In this document: positions 21,030 to 32,190 of the stretch, piece by piece
Numbering within the stretch: the stretch's first letter is position 1
Layout of the letters: every line of letters begins with the position of its first letter
Assembly: GCA_011503125.2 (NCBI GenBank)
Contig: WWBZ02000001.1
Coordinates: forward strand, 1,798,001 to 1,862,000
Source: Botryosphaeria dothidea
Lineage: Eukaryota > Ascomycota > Dothideomycetes > Botryosphaeriales > Botryosphaeriaceae
DNA: 64,000 bases
Reading direction: 5' to 3'
The notes under the pieces: model-generated
Databases searched by the model: none
What the model was told of the DNA's origin: nothing
The model's input: the letters and a program-made list of their open reading frames with translations, nothing else
Position numbers and translations under genes: made by a program

Positions 21030-24000
21030 GCACAACATGAGCAGAAAACGATGAATGAAACCATTTTGAAGAATGAGAAAAAAAAAAGAAAAGGAATTAT
21101 TGCTCCATGGAGTGATGTGCTACTGATACTTTCTCAAGCATTGAGGACACCTTGATGGTCTACGAAGCCAATTCAGCCGTTGCTTCGCTGGCGAAATGTT
21201 ATCCAACATCGGCAACAACACTTTCTCCATATCGGGAGGTACAAGCTTCCATCACCCCCGCTGGTCCATCTGGTAAGGCGATAGCGTTCCAATCTACCAG
21301 AGACTTCATGTATCCTAAGTGTGCCAAGATTGGTCGTTCGTTATCATCCCGATTGAAGCATTGAAGCTCAGTTCCTCGGCCTTTACCCCATCTCGACGAT
21401 CTATTTTGGATGTTCCGTGTCATGGTTTTACAAGACAACGGTTCCTCGCCCGCCTTCCCCGCTAATTTAGGCAAAAAGGCTCAGCCCAAGGAGAACAAGA
21501 TGAACCCGAAATAATAACATGCGGCATCCAACTGTTAGTCCTGCCAGCTCCTCTTGCAGTGAGTGCCGTTCGTACCTGGGTGCGGACAGCGCCTGATACG
21601 GGGATGCTCAAGCCGAGTGGACGAACAAGGAAAGAAGCTCGAGCGAATACTTGAGCGCTGCAGGCATGGCGACATCGGCTCGCTTAAAAGGCCTCTCAAG
21701 ACGATAGTGCGTACACCGTTAGTGACAGAGGCTACACACAGGGCACGAGCAGCCACCAGCCCAGTTGAATGGCTCGGTCTACTGCCTGCGCTTCTCGTCC
21801 ATGCAGGCGGAGGCAGGCGTAGGTACACCGTCGGAGAGACGGACTGCTTGTGAAAACGCCCATATGCAGGCAGATAACAGAAAATCCAGCGCGAAGAAAA
21901 ATCATCTCATACATGCATCTGATTGTCAACAGCAGACGTCAGCGCTGCGAACACCGCGAGACAGCAGCGAGCAGCAGCCCGACGATCCACCGCAGCCACA
22001 CCCGGAATTCTTTCCCGCCATCTCTCCGTTCCCGCCCAGGAAACGGAAAACTCCAGGGCTCCCAATGAAGGCTACCCCTCTCACACCCTCACCATCGAGC
22101 CAAATCCCGGGAAACCAGGGTGGGCAGTAGGCGATCCACTGCTCCAACCGTCGGCCTGCAGGCGCTGCGAGTCAGCGAGCCTGCAGTCGCTAATCCAGCA
22201 TGCAGTCATTTCGTTGCGACTACTCCTCACACGTCTACACCGCTCCTGCTGCTGCTCTCCCAAGCTTCGCTGCCGTCCTTTCCCTAGGTCCGGCCTGCTT
22301 TTGTTCCTTAGTAGTCACTCGTTATTCCGTGCTAGCCACTATACCTTGATCCCTGCCCAAGCCACGCGCTCGTGTTTTGTGCTCGTGCTTCTTCACCTGC
22401 CGTTAGCCAGCTCCCGAACAACGTCTGCAGCCGCGGTCCATCCTGCTCGCATGAACCACTAGTACTACCAAGCAATATGCCAGAAAGTCGATCTATCCCT
22501 TTATCTGAGGAAGAGAGAGGTCCTGCGTGCATTACATCCGGCGCGGCACTGCAAGGCGTCGTCGCCGTCGCAGCAGTAGCAGCAGCCATATACTCGCGGA
22601 GGAAAAAAAACAGGGCGCGTTGCACCACTCGGCTCGTCTTCTCCCTCGTCCCGCAAGCGCGATGTAGGAAAAAGGCAAAATGCACGATGCAAATGCGACG
22701 CATGCACCGTCGATCTGAGCTAGCGAAAAAAAAATTAATTGTCCAGGTTAGGTGGAACTGCACGCGATTGTGCCCCGGCGCCTCTCACTCGCTGGATGAT
22801 GCCGCGCTTCCTTATCAGCGTTGTCCCCTCTTTCTCTTCCTTTCCCAGGCACCAGATGCCCGGGTATGGTTTGGATAGTCTTTTTGTATGTCATTTCTGT
22901 TTGCTATGGCAAGAGATGATGCTCGCCGACTAGACCTTTTCCCATTGATTGGCGGGTCCGAGGTCAACACCATGGCATCTCGGCCCGCGTTGATGAGCAT
23001 TTTGCAGGGTAGGCAGCCGGTGGCAAATGCCACGTGGAAGAAGGTTTTGGCAAAAGCGAGGTAAGTGTGGCAGACGGACCGACGTGATTTTTCTGATACT
23101 GCTATACATTGTGTAGATCTTGCTATTTGCACAGTCTTTTACTGCAGGCGCTATTGTGAGCGGACGGTCTTTAGAACGGCCGTCATCGGCGAAGGTGAAT
23201 GTGCCGTCAAGTCATGGACGTGCAGCCCTGCCGCCGAGCACAAAACTTTACTCTAGCTCTGCGCGTATCGAAAATGCAACAGAATCACAGTGATGGCAAA
23301 AAGGCGGCCGTACCGAGTGTGAACTATGTGAAGTCAATGCTCTGTGCGCCGACAATGGTGAAGATAAACGTGCTTGCGAGGCGAGCTGCATCGTAATCTT
23401 GATTGCTGCACTCCTCGCCTCCAGAAGCTGCGGGCCGTCCCAGGTCTCCTCAAGCCACGGGAGGATTGCGTGCGTGCGTGCAGAAGCGATAGGTAGACGA
23501 TTGACGGCTGTTAGGAAAGAAAGATAAACACGTACAGGTAGTCACAGCACAGAGATAGCAGCTACACATGTGGAGCATGCTTGGCGGAGAGCGGTGGAGC
23601 GACAGAGGCAAGCAACCGAGCTGCCGGGATGGAGCTTGACGCGTGCCACATCCCAGCAAAAGACGCCAGCCGGTCCGCAATTTGCATATGCTTTTCTGCG
23701 CATGGCTGCCGTTGTGTGTGCAACACGCGGCCGCTAGAAGCCCAGGTGCGTTATCTGAAGGGTCTTGCGGCAGATGATGAAACTCAACAGTGCAAATCAC
23801 AGGCGGCAGAAGCGTACGTCTATCCAGTGAGATCAAACCCGGTGGAGATCGATACTGGCGGTGGGTACCAACGTGCAGAAAGCAGCATCCCTTCACGCGG
23901 TCTATTTGGCGCCGGCGCGCTAGCGAGAGACGATGATAAGCCACCCGGTGATTCCGCAGCAGGAAGATGCATGCTCTGTCGGCAGCCAGAAGATATGACG

Positions 24001-24342
24001 TGGTTGTTTTATGTCCTCAATTGCTCAGAGCATGCCTGAGACGCGCCGGGGCGGGCCTTCCTGTCCGTCCAGCCTTTGCATGCTCAGTTATCTGGCTCCG
24101 GCTGTACACGATCGCCAATCTTCTGTGCTGGTGCCGGGACAGGGCAGTCTGGGCTCTCTCATTTGCACTTCGCCTTACTCAGGCCCGCAAAGCAAGCCTT
24201 ACCCGCCCCTCAGCGAAGGCGGGAAAGCTTTCCCTTGCCCGCCGTATTTATATCTCTGTCGGCTCTTGTGCGGAGTCGGACAAGCCGAGCTCCATTTTCC
24301 TCTCCATTCTCCTCTCTGTCCAGAACCCCAGTGTGTGCAACC
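21030..24342. other. 3.3-kb gene-free stretch
   Basis: No frame here looks like a protein I recognise. The 21900-22700 part is rich in short triplet-like and poly-pyrimidine runs (CAGCAG, CTCCTGCTGCTG). The right end carries the promoter of the polyol dehydrogenase: TATTTATA at 24245-24252 and a CCGGGG (possible CreA-type SYGGRG site) near 24046. No repeat, tRNA or transposon signature seen. Confidence 0.5.
24245..24252 (+). promoter_or_regulatory. TATA box of the polyol dehydrogenase gene
   Basis: TATTTATA 91-98 bp upstream of the ATG at 24343, followed by CT-rich sequence. Confidence 0.45.
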
Positions 24343-25819
24343 ATGGCTCCCTCAGCAATCACAGATGATTTCCCCAGTGAAGTCAGGCACAGTGGCAAAG
24401 CCGCAATTCAAGCTTCCGTCCTGCATGGGCCACGCGACCTTCGCATCGTACGTGCTTTTGACATTTTCGTTTCCCGCTTTCCCCACACAAGCACCGACGA
24501 CCCCCACACCTGCCCCATGGGGCAACCGCGTGGGGGTTAGCCAGGAACAAGTCTTACCTGCACGACATATCTTGATCCAAACCTCGTCGTTCCCCACGCT
24601 TACAGCGCTTATTCTTATTCTTTGTCCCAACAGGAAACAAGGCACCTATCCGACCCGCTCCCGCATGAGTTGCAGATTGCGGTCCGCGCCACCGGTATCT
24701 GTGGCAGTGACGTTTCCTATTATAGCAAATTCCGCAACGGCGACCTGTGTGCTGTGGCGCCGCTTTCTCTAGGCCATGAGTCCGCTGGCGTGGTCGTTGG
24801 CATGGGAGATCAGGTTCCCGCCGGCTCGTTCCAGATCGGCGACAGGGTTGCGCTTGAGGTCGGCGTCCCCTGCGACTCCTGCAGGTCTTGCTTGCGCGGC
24901 AGGTACAACCTCTGCCCCAAGATGAGATTCAGGAGCAGCGCCAAGAGCGTTCCGCACTTTCAAGGCACGTTGCAAGAGCGTATCAATCATCCCGCAAAGT
25001 GGTGCCATAAGTAAGTTATATCGCCCTGAGATCGAGTTGGTGCTTGTCTAAAGTGTAAGCAGAATTCCAGACCACGTCTCTCTTGAGTCTGCAGCCCTGT
25101 TGGAGCCGTTGTCAGTGGCCATCCATGCGGCAAGGAGAGCGACGGTGGAGCAGGGTGACACTGCAGTCGTCTTCGGTGCTGGCACCGTAGGACTGCTCAC
25201 GGCTGCCATGGCCAAGCTGTCCGGTGCGACGACTGTGCTTATCGCCGACATTGACATCGGTCGTGTTGAATATGCTCTTCGCCAGGGGTTTGCCACGCGA
25301 GGCTATGTCGTTTCTACTGGATCTCAGTCGCAAGAGACCAGTGAAAAGTTCGCCGTCGCCAAATCGCTTGCCAGCGAGATCGTGGAGATCGCTTGCGCAG
25401 GCGAGCTCGATGCTGAAGGTGCGGATGTCACATTTGACTGTACTGGGAAGGAGGTCTGTATGCAGGCTGGCCTTTTCGTGAGTAATTCCCTTATCGATCG
25501 AAGTTGGAAGCGTGCTAATCTTGAATAGGCAACAAGACCTGGTGGTAAACTGATCATGGTGGGTATGGGAACACCAACCCAGACCTTGCCCATGTCGGCT
25601 TCACACCTGAAGGAGGTTGACATCATTGGCATCTTCCGGTACGCGAACACATACCCTACCGGCATGAAGATCATCTCATCGGGTGTCCTGCCGAATCTTG
25701 ACATGATGATCACGCACCGCTTCAGCGGACTCGAGTCTGCGAGGGAGGCTTTTGAACTGGCAGGAAGAACGGTCGATGATAGGGGGAGCCTGGTGTTGAA
25801 GGTGTTGATCGAATACTGA
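24343..25819 (+). CDS. Zinc-dependent polyol (sorbitol/xylitol-type) dehydrogenase
   Basis: Medium-chain dehydrogenase/reductase that oxidises sugar alcohols with NAD(P). Four exons: 24343-24447, 24634-25010, 25063-25477 and 25529-25819; 395 residues. Catalytic zinc ligands are in GICGSDVSYY and GHESAG; the structural-zinc cluster is CDSCRSCLRGRYNLC. The Rossmann motif is GAGTVGLL, followed by LIADIDIGR (acidic end of beta-2, favouring NAD). TFDCTGKE, PGGKLIMVGMG and DIIGIFRYANTYP match the sorbitol/xylitol dehydrogenase branch. Nearest functional choices are sorbitol, xylitol or L-arabinitol dehydrogenase; sequence alone does not decide. A possible carbon-repression site lies upstream. Confidence 0.88.
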
Positions 25820-26398
25820 AAGAGAAGAGAGAGGCGACTTTTAGATACCCACATTTCGGTCTGTACTATTCGGTCTGTGATAGTGCGCTCTGAGGATAAA
25901 TATCACATATAAAATCAGATGCAGAGTAAATCCTGCCCCATTTTCGAATAAACGTCTGAAATGCTGCCGAGTGCCGAAAAGTGACTGCGCCCAGATGCAT
26001 GAAATACTCGTCAAAACACTGAAGCTGAGGCAGCGGGTTCAGCGGGTGTATATAGACAGTTTTGAGGACGTGGCCGGGCGAGCGGCGAGCTTCAAAGGCA
26101 GAATTCGATATGTTAGTGTGGACAAGAATCATCGGAAAGCTCCAGGTGCAGAAGGTCATGGGAGTGAGCGAGGGCGTCGGCGATGACGCTGGTCTGCCGG
26201 CGGAAAGCGGGTCCGTGCACCCTGTGGCCTGGAGCTCTGTCCCCTCAGCGGCGACAGCACGACCACCGCTCCACCTCCGCCTCAACATCACCAACTACCC
26301 CGCCGCCCCGAGCTCGACGGTCACGCCCGAATACCGCGGCTTGTCCTCAAAATACTTCCGCCTCTCGCCACATCCTAATCTTCCATCTACGCGCAACC
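25820..26398. other. Intergenic between polyol dehydrogenase and csn6
   Basis: 579 bp holding the 3' UTR of one gene and the promoter/leader of the next. No distinctive element seen. Confidence 0.5.
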
Positions 26399-27870
26399 AT
26401 GGCGGATACGGAGGAAAACCCGCTTCTTTCCACAACCAGAGCTTCCGACACGAGCCCGCAAGTGCAGCTTCACCCGCTCGTACTGCTCACAGTATCCGAT
26501 TACATTACCCGCCACACTCTCCGTCAACAGTCCGGTCCCATTGTCGGTGCCATAATAGGTCAGCAGAATGGTCGCGAGATCACCATGGAAGTCGCGTTCG
26601 AGGCCAAATTGATTGCCGGTGACGACGGCGAGGTCAGGATTGACGACCAGTGGTTTGGCGAGCGCCTAGAGCAGTGTAAGTCCAAACGCGCAGCGACACC
26701 TTATTGTTCTGCCCTGCCACAACCATGCTGAAACTCTACGCAGACAAGACGGTCTACAAGTCGCCTGCATTGGATCTGGTCGGCTGGTTCACACTGGGCC
26801 CGCCTGCAGGCCCCGATCCCCACCACCTCACCATTCACGAGTACGTCCAGAACATGCACAACGAGACCGCGCTGCTGCTGCTTTTCCACCCGGAGTCGGT
26901 CCTTGAGGGCAACGCCACTGGCGGCAAGCTTCCGCTTACTGTTTACGAGAGCCTGTGGGAGGGCAGTGGCGGCAACGATAAGACTACGACCATGGATGTC
27001 GACGGCGGTGCCCCCGATCAAGGCAAGCAGCTGAAGTTCCGCGAGCTGACCTACTCGGTCGAGACCGGCGAGGCGGAGATGATTGCCGTGGACTTCGTGG
27101 CACAAGGTGGCGGCAATGCGACGGCTGTTGACCATGCTAGGAGGGTCAGTGTTGCTGCAGGTGAAGGAAGCAGCAAGGGTAAAAACAAGGGCAAGTCTAA
27201 GGCTGAGCCTGAGGTCACGGAGAACGGCGACGAAGCTGTGCCATTGACGTCTGAAGATGAAGAGCGTACGTGCATTCGTAATCTGCGCAATTACTGCTGG
27301 AAGTGTTATTCTAATCTTATGATAATAGTCCTCGCCTCTCTCACCGCAAAGTCCAACGCCATCAAAATGCTCCGCGCACGCATCAACCTCTTGCAATCCT
27401 ACCTGTCCGAACTACCGCCTTCGTACCTCACCGACGCCGAGATCCAGCAAACCAAGAACCCCACAGAGCAGCCGAACCACGAGATCCTCCGCGCCATCCA
27501 AGCTCTCCTCTCCCGCTTACCGCTCCTCGCCCCGCCGGACCGCGACACGTTCACGCGCGAAGCGGCCGAGCAGCGCGCCGATGTCGAGCTCACCAACATG
27601 CTGGCCAGCATCACGGGCTCGCTCGGCGCGGCCAGCGAACTAGGCAAGAAATTCGCCATCGTCGACTCGGCGCGCAACAACCGCCGCATGAACTCAGGCG
27701 GCATCGGCGGCCCCTTCGGCGTCGGCGGCGGCCGCCCGCCTTTCGACATGGACGGCACCAGTGGTGGCCCGGGCGGTATCGGCGGATTCTTCGATACCCC
27801 GATAGGCGGTGCGAGCGCTGCGTATGTGAGCCCAGGCGAGGGTAGGACGTTTCCCGGGCGGCACCGCTGA
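26399..27870 (+). CDS. csn6: COP9 signalosome subunit 6
   Basis: Non-catalytic MPN subunit of the COP9 signalosome, which removes Nedd8 from cullins; in filamentous fungi the complex controls development and secondary metabolism. Three exons: 26399-26675, 26744-27265 and 27329-27870; 446 residues. The MPN domain begins about residue 24 (VQLHPLVLLTVSDYITRH, then GAIIGQQNGREITM, YKSPALDLVGWFTLGP, then HEYVQNMHNETALLLLFHP). The JAMM zinc motif HxH...D of the active subunit Csn5 is absent, as expected. A Gly/Lys-rich insert (about 255-285) precedes the helical C-terminal region (AIKMLRARINLLQSYL). It ends in a Gly-rich tail of about 60 residues, longer than in animals. Confidence 0.9.
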
Positions 27871-29438
27871 GGAAGAGGCGGAAAAAGAAGCTGGGAAACC
27901 CACCCAAGAGAGCATCATTATCTTCGATGATTTCTTTTCTTTTTAGGAGCGGCTGATTTCCTTTTCTGTAGTGAACCCGGATCTTCGTCGAAGCGAACGA
28001 TGAAAAGTTTGATGGGTAGTGTGGATAAGGCTTTGGACGATATCATGGGGAAGATGAAGAAGAAGAAAGATCAATGCGATGGCATGTGAAGGATTGCCAT
28101 ATTCCCCTTGAAGGACTTTCGATCAACGTTTGCAAGCGTAGCACGACGGCTAAAAGCGACGGACGGGCGGCGTGGAGAAAGGAAAGGATTCACTTGATGG
28201 GATGGGCATGGTTAACGGCGTTCTTCAAAGAGAGAGGCTGGCGTGCATGCTTGGCGACTGGCACGCATCATCATTCGACGAGAAGGGTCATCCAACCGTT
28301 TTTTTTCCTTTTGTCTTGCTGCATTGATGGGCGAGGGGACGGTTTACGAATCGAGACATTTCTTCTGGGGAAAAGAGGTTTCACGCTTGGAGGTCTCTTA
28401 TGGGTAGGCGCTCTGCCCACCGAGGTCAAGGCAGGCTAGATTCAAGTTTCTGACCAAAATAAATGGCAACACCCGTTATCCCTTGATGCTAGTGATCACT
28501 CACATACATGTGACAACTGTTGTCCCCCCGTAAATATGGTGTCCACTGTTACATGCACAAAAGGAAATGCGGGTAAATATATTAGCCCAAGAATGGGGTG
28601 TAAAGCAACAATAGAAACTTCAGATGCTCGCTTGTGTTCCGCGTCGATACCTCATATTGTCCCCCCTGTTTATAAAATCTTCCGTCCACCTTCCCGCGTC
28701 ATGTGAAGAACAAATGACGTTTTGCCACTTCAGAGACCCAGTCTTCCAAAGCAAATGCCTCCGTAAAAGAACTTGCAGGTAACTATGTTTCCATTCAATG
28801 GGTGTAGTCGATCTTGCCCGTTTCGATTTCCTCGTCGTGTATAGTTTCCTAGCGAGTGTAATGCCAGAGGAACTCCAAATTGGTAGTCCATCTTAAGTCG
28901 GCGAATATCGACCGACGGTGGAGTCATCCAGGGCCCAGGAGAGGGTCTTGCTCGGGAAAGAGTGTGGGACCCGCAGAGGCGAAGGAGGTCAGGGGACATG
29001 TGGTCCCGCAAAAAGACACATCGCTTGGACAGAAAGAATCTGTCGGTTGGAGGCAACGTCGATCTCGTTGGTATCGATAGCAGATTCCTTGAGCCTATAT
29101 TTGATAGAATACACAAAGTTGGTTCCCCGTCTGCTACGTTTGTCAGTAGTTACAGACCAGGGCCAAATATCCACCATATAGATACTTTACCGTCCATGCT
29201 TGAGGACTTTGGGTTGAAATTTTCTTTAGTGGGAAATGGGATGATGGCCAGATACTAGCAAAAGTTCGGTTGGGGCGCTCATTCATGTTACTCGGCGATC
29301 CCATCCAACGAAGACACATGATTGACTTTGTGCCACAATCAATCTGCAGTGGTGGATGATTGTACTCGTTTCTTCCAACAGATCAGGCCTTGGTTCGTAC
29401 AGTCAGAACAGTCTCGGCTTGAAGACATCACCCTGCGT
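27871..29438. other. Intergenic, convergent
   Basis: 1.57 kb between two converging genes. No protein-like frame or RNA gene recognised. 28440-28720 is AT-rich compared with its surroundings. Confidence 0.5.
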
Positions 29439-30620
29439 TCAGGGCGGTACCATATTCGGACCTGGGGCAAGGAGTTCCTCCTCGCGCATCAGGGGCGGGA
29501 ATATCGTCTCAGGGCCGTAGACGACAATAGACTCCTTGAACCCCGACTTGATATTCGCGTCGCTGTTGACGTCATCCTCGGTTGCGGCGGTATGCTCGGC
29601 TCCCTGATCGTCCTCTCCCGGCTGCGAGACGTCGAAGCGATTGTACTCGGTATAGTAACTCTCATCTCCGGTTGGGTCGCTCTGTTCGCTGTTCAGAGAA
29701 TTCGCCAGGTTGATGTTGGCCACGATGTTCGCATCCCACGATCCGGTCGTTGCGAATCGTCCCGCGCTGGGGGCACTCCAGTCGCTACCACCCTTGCCAG
29801 AGCAGTCAACCCAGCTGTTTCTCGAAACACCGCCGTACCTGTCGACGAAGAAGGCCTGGAACGTCGGGTGATGGTTTCCAGAGTCATCATCCCAGCCCTG
29901 CTTCCGCTCCCTGATGACGACCTCCTCGGGAAAGACTTCGTAGCGCAGCGGTGACGGACGGAGGTCGACACGCCTGTTGATCTTAAGGCCTGGGGGAATC
30001 CTGCGTTCGATAGTCGGGAACTGTTTGCGGATGGTCCATGATTCGGTGCTGAATTGGTCCCTCAAGTCGGCGAGGTGCTGACCCCAGTAATCAATTTCCT
30101 CTCTCAAGCCGTGCTCGCTATTTTGCTTCTTGTCCGCGTTGCCTCCGTCCACCACGCTGCCCTCGGCGCCCTCCCCTCCACGATCCTCCGCAGAGGCGCC
30201 CTCATCGCTGCTGTTGCCCCATTCGTATTGACTGCCGCCATTCGCGCCATCCTCGTTCTCGTGACCGCCGCCACCGCCGCCACCCCAGCCGCGTCCACCC
30301 CATCCCCAGAGCCCCAGTCCCATCTTGAGTCCGCGGTCGAGTGCCTCACGGTACGCGTTCTCGGCCTCGCCGATGCGCGTGCTCCAGTGGAGGCGAAACT
30401 GTTCGTACAGGCAGGCACCGCACGGGGAGCGCGAGGCGATGACGATGTAGCACTCGCCGATGCACGCGGCGGTGTGGACCTGCTCCCCATCGAAAGATTT
30501 GAAGCGGCGCTTGCGAAGCTTCGTGAAGTTGCCACCACAGCGCGAGAGGTAGTATCTGATGAAGTGGCCGCAGGAATAATGGTACCCGTGAATCTTGCAC
30601 ATTTTCGTCTTGCTTGTCAT
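29439..30620 (-). CDS. Hypothetical protein with Cys/His-rich N terminus and Gly/Trp loop
   Basis: Single exon, 393 residues, from ATG at 30620 (Met7 at 30602 is an alternative). I do not recognise a named family. The N terminus has a compact Cys/His cluster (CKIHGYHYSCGHF ... CGGNF ... ACIGECYIV ... PCGACLYEQF, about residues 8-75) that could bind zinc. A helix (RIGEAENAYREALDRGLKMG) is followed by a striking Gly/Trp run (GLWGWGGRGWGGGGGGG, about 101-117). A second helical segment then lies near 175-200 (EEIDYWGQHLADLRDQF). The C-terminal half is acidic and low in predicted structure. No signal peptide. Codon use is normal and the frame is long and intact, so it is very likely a real gene. 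Confidence 0.75.
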   Translation of the reverse strand: MTSKTKMCKIHGYHYSCGHFIRYYLSRCGGNFTKLRKRRFKSFDGEQVHTAACIGECYIVIASRSPCGACLYEQFRLHWSTRIGEAENAYREALDRGLKMGLGLWGWGGRGWGGGGGGGHENEDGANGGSQYEWGNSSDEGASAEDRGGEGAEGSVVDGGNADKKQNSEHGLREEIDYWGQHLADLRDQFSTESWTIRKQFPTIERRIPPGLKINRRVDLRPSPLRYEVFPEEVVIRERKQGWDDDSGNHHPTFQAFFVDRYGGVSRNSWVDCSGKGGSDWSAPSAGRFATTGSWDANIVANINLANSLNSEQSDPTGDESYYTEYNRFDVSQPGEDDQGAEHTAATEDDVNSDANIKSGFKESIVVYGPETIFPPLMREEELLAPGPNMVPP

Positions 30621-32190
30621 TCGATGGTGTAGGGCGTCGAAGAGGGATTGGTCGAAAGGCGAATGGAGTGATGGTTTGGGCGAGGTTGGTTGGTTGGTTG
30701 GTTGGTGGGGGATGTTCGTCCGATCCGACCCGGTTAGGCTAGGTTGGGACAGAGCGGTTGTGAGTGAGCGTGTGAGGGTGGAGGGGCCGGACAGCCCCCA
30801 AGGCGAGAGAGGAAGGCCGGCTCGTAGAGCAGCTTCTACGACCGCCGGCGCACGAGAGTGTCAATAGCAGAGCTACGAGATGGAGGAGATGGCATGACTC
30901 ATTTCTTAAAGATGCGTGTGTGGCGAAGTGAAGAAGAGTGATCAATTAGCTGAAAGAGAGCGAGTGAGTGACGACGGAAAGATCTAGAACGTTGAAAGGG
31001 CGATGATGGGCTCGTACAGACGAGAGACAGAGACACAGCAAAGCAGCAGGATGCGGCAAACGGAGGCAAACCAGTCAATGGGGAAGCAGGTACGTATCGG
31101 CCAACGAAAGTACCCCAGTGTTGATGTGCATTGAAGCCTGCGGGCAGCTAGACAGCATTGGACGAGCAGGCAGCGGAAACGTCATCTCCTGGCCACCGCG
31201 GAGCGCATGTTCGCCGAACATGTTGCGGGATACTCGCACGGCAGGAGCAAAACAAGAAGAATGCTTCCTCATGGAGCATGATATGCGTCGGTCTGATCTC
31301 AGATGTCGCCTGGTCTTCCTTGCGCGACTGTGATGAAAGCCAAGAACCGGGTTGTGAGCCGCCACTGCCGTCCGCGTCACAGGCAGTTCGTCTTCTCGGC
31401 GGCCGTTGCGGAGGCGGCCCCTCCAGGCGTCGTCGCGACATGGACCTCTGAGGCCGGACGACAATGTCGAGCCGCGACGGTATGTAGTTGTCTGCAAGCT
31501 TTTAGACATGCGTTTGGCCCCTGGCGCTGCCGTGCAACCATGCCAAATCCGCGCAACTGGCTCCATTGACGCTGCCAGCGGCCTGCGCCGGACTCACGTC
31601 CGGCTGTTGTCAAAGGCCGCCGCCGGCCAGCCCTACCTCCCGCCCGAATGCTCAAACGTCCGCTTTGTCATTGGCGAGTATTCCCTATTATCAAATCATC
31701 TCTCTCAGGAATAGAGGCCACCTGCGCCTGCCAGACTACTTATAGAAGTAAGGCGCGTTCTCGTGTTACCCTCTGTGCTCATTGTACGTCCCCGCACACG
31801 CACTCTCGTGCTGACCGACCAGTGCCTTACGAGTATGCGCTGAGGGTGTGCAAAAGATCTACAACTTACAAGGGGGTCTAGCTCGCACAAACATGCAGAA
31901 CCCTTCCTGCCGAGGTCACTGTTCCACGGGCCTGGACGCGCTTACATTCCCATTCTAAGCTCATTGGTCATGCACGTGCCTTTGATCCGGTTTTGAGCCT
32001 TCATTGACTCTACTTTTCCCCCAAGCTCCCAACAATTGATAAAGGGTATCTCCTCAACTCCAATAGCCTTTCCCATACCAGTTCAATCCAACCCTACCGG
32101 ACCCAACAACCAAAAAAAAAAAAATGCAACCCAGTGAACCGGCCGAACCTACGAAACCCGATCCTGTGCAGAAACAAATGGAAGCCTTGC
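30621..32190. other. Intergenic between two minus-strand genes
   Basis: 1.57 kb. It contains a GGTT microsatellite at 30684-30706 within the probable promoter of the hypothetical gene on its left. An A-rich run lies at 32113-32125, downstream of the stop of the gene on its right. Nothing protein-like recognised. Confidence 0.5.
30684..30706 (+). repeat. GGTT tetranucleotide microsatellite
   Basis: Five consecutive GGTT units plus GGT, about 65 bp upstream of the minus-strand start at 30620. Read on the gene strand it is an ACCA repeat, probably in the leader or promoter. Confidence 0.9.

Noticed and set aside
22372..22878. Triplet-like CAG/CTG-rich frames
   Set aside because: Short scattered triplets rather than a tandem array; no conserved protein feature.
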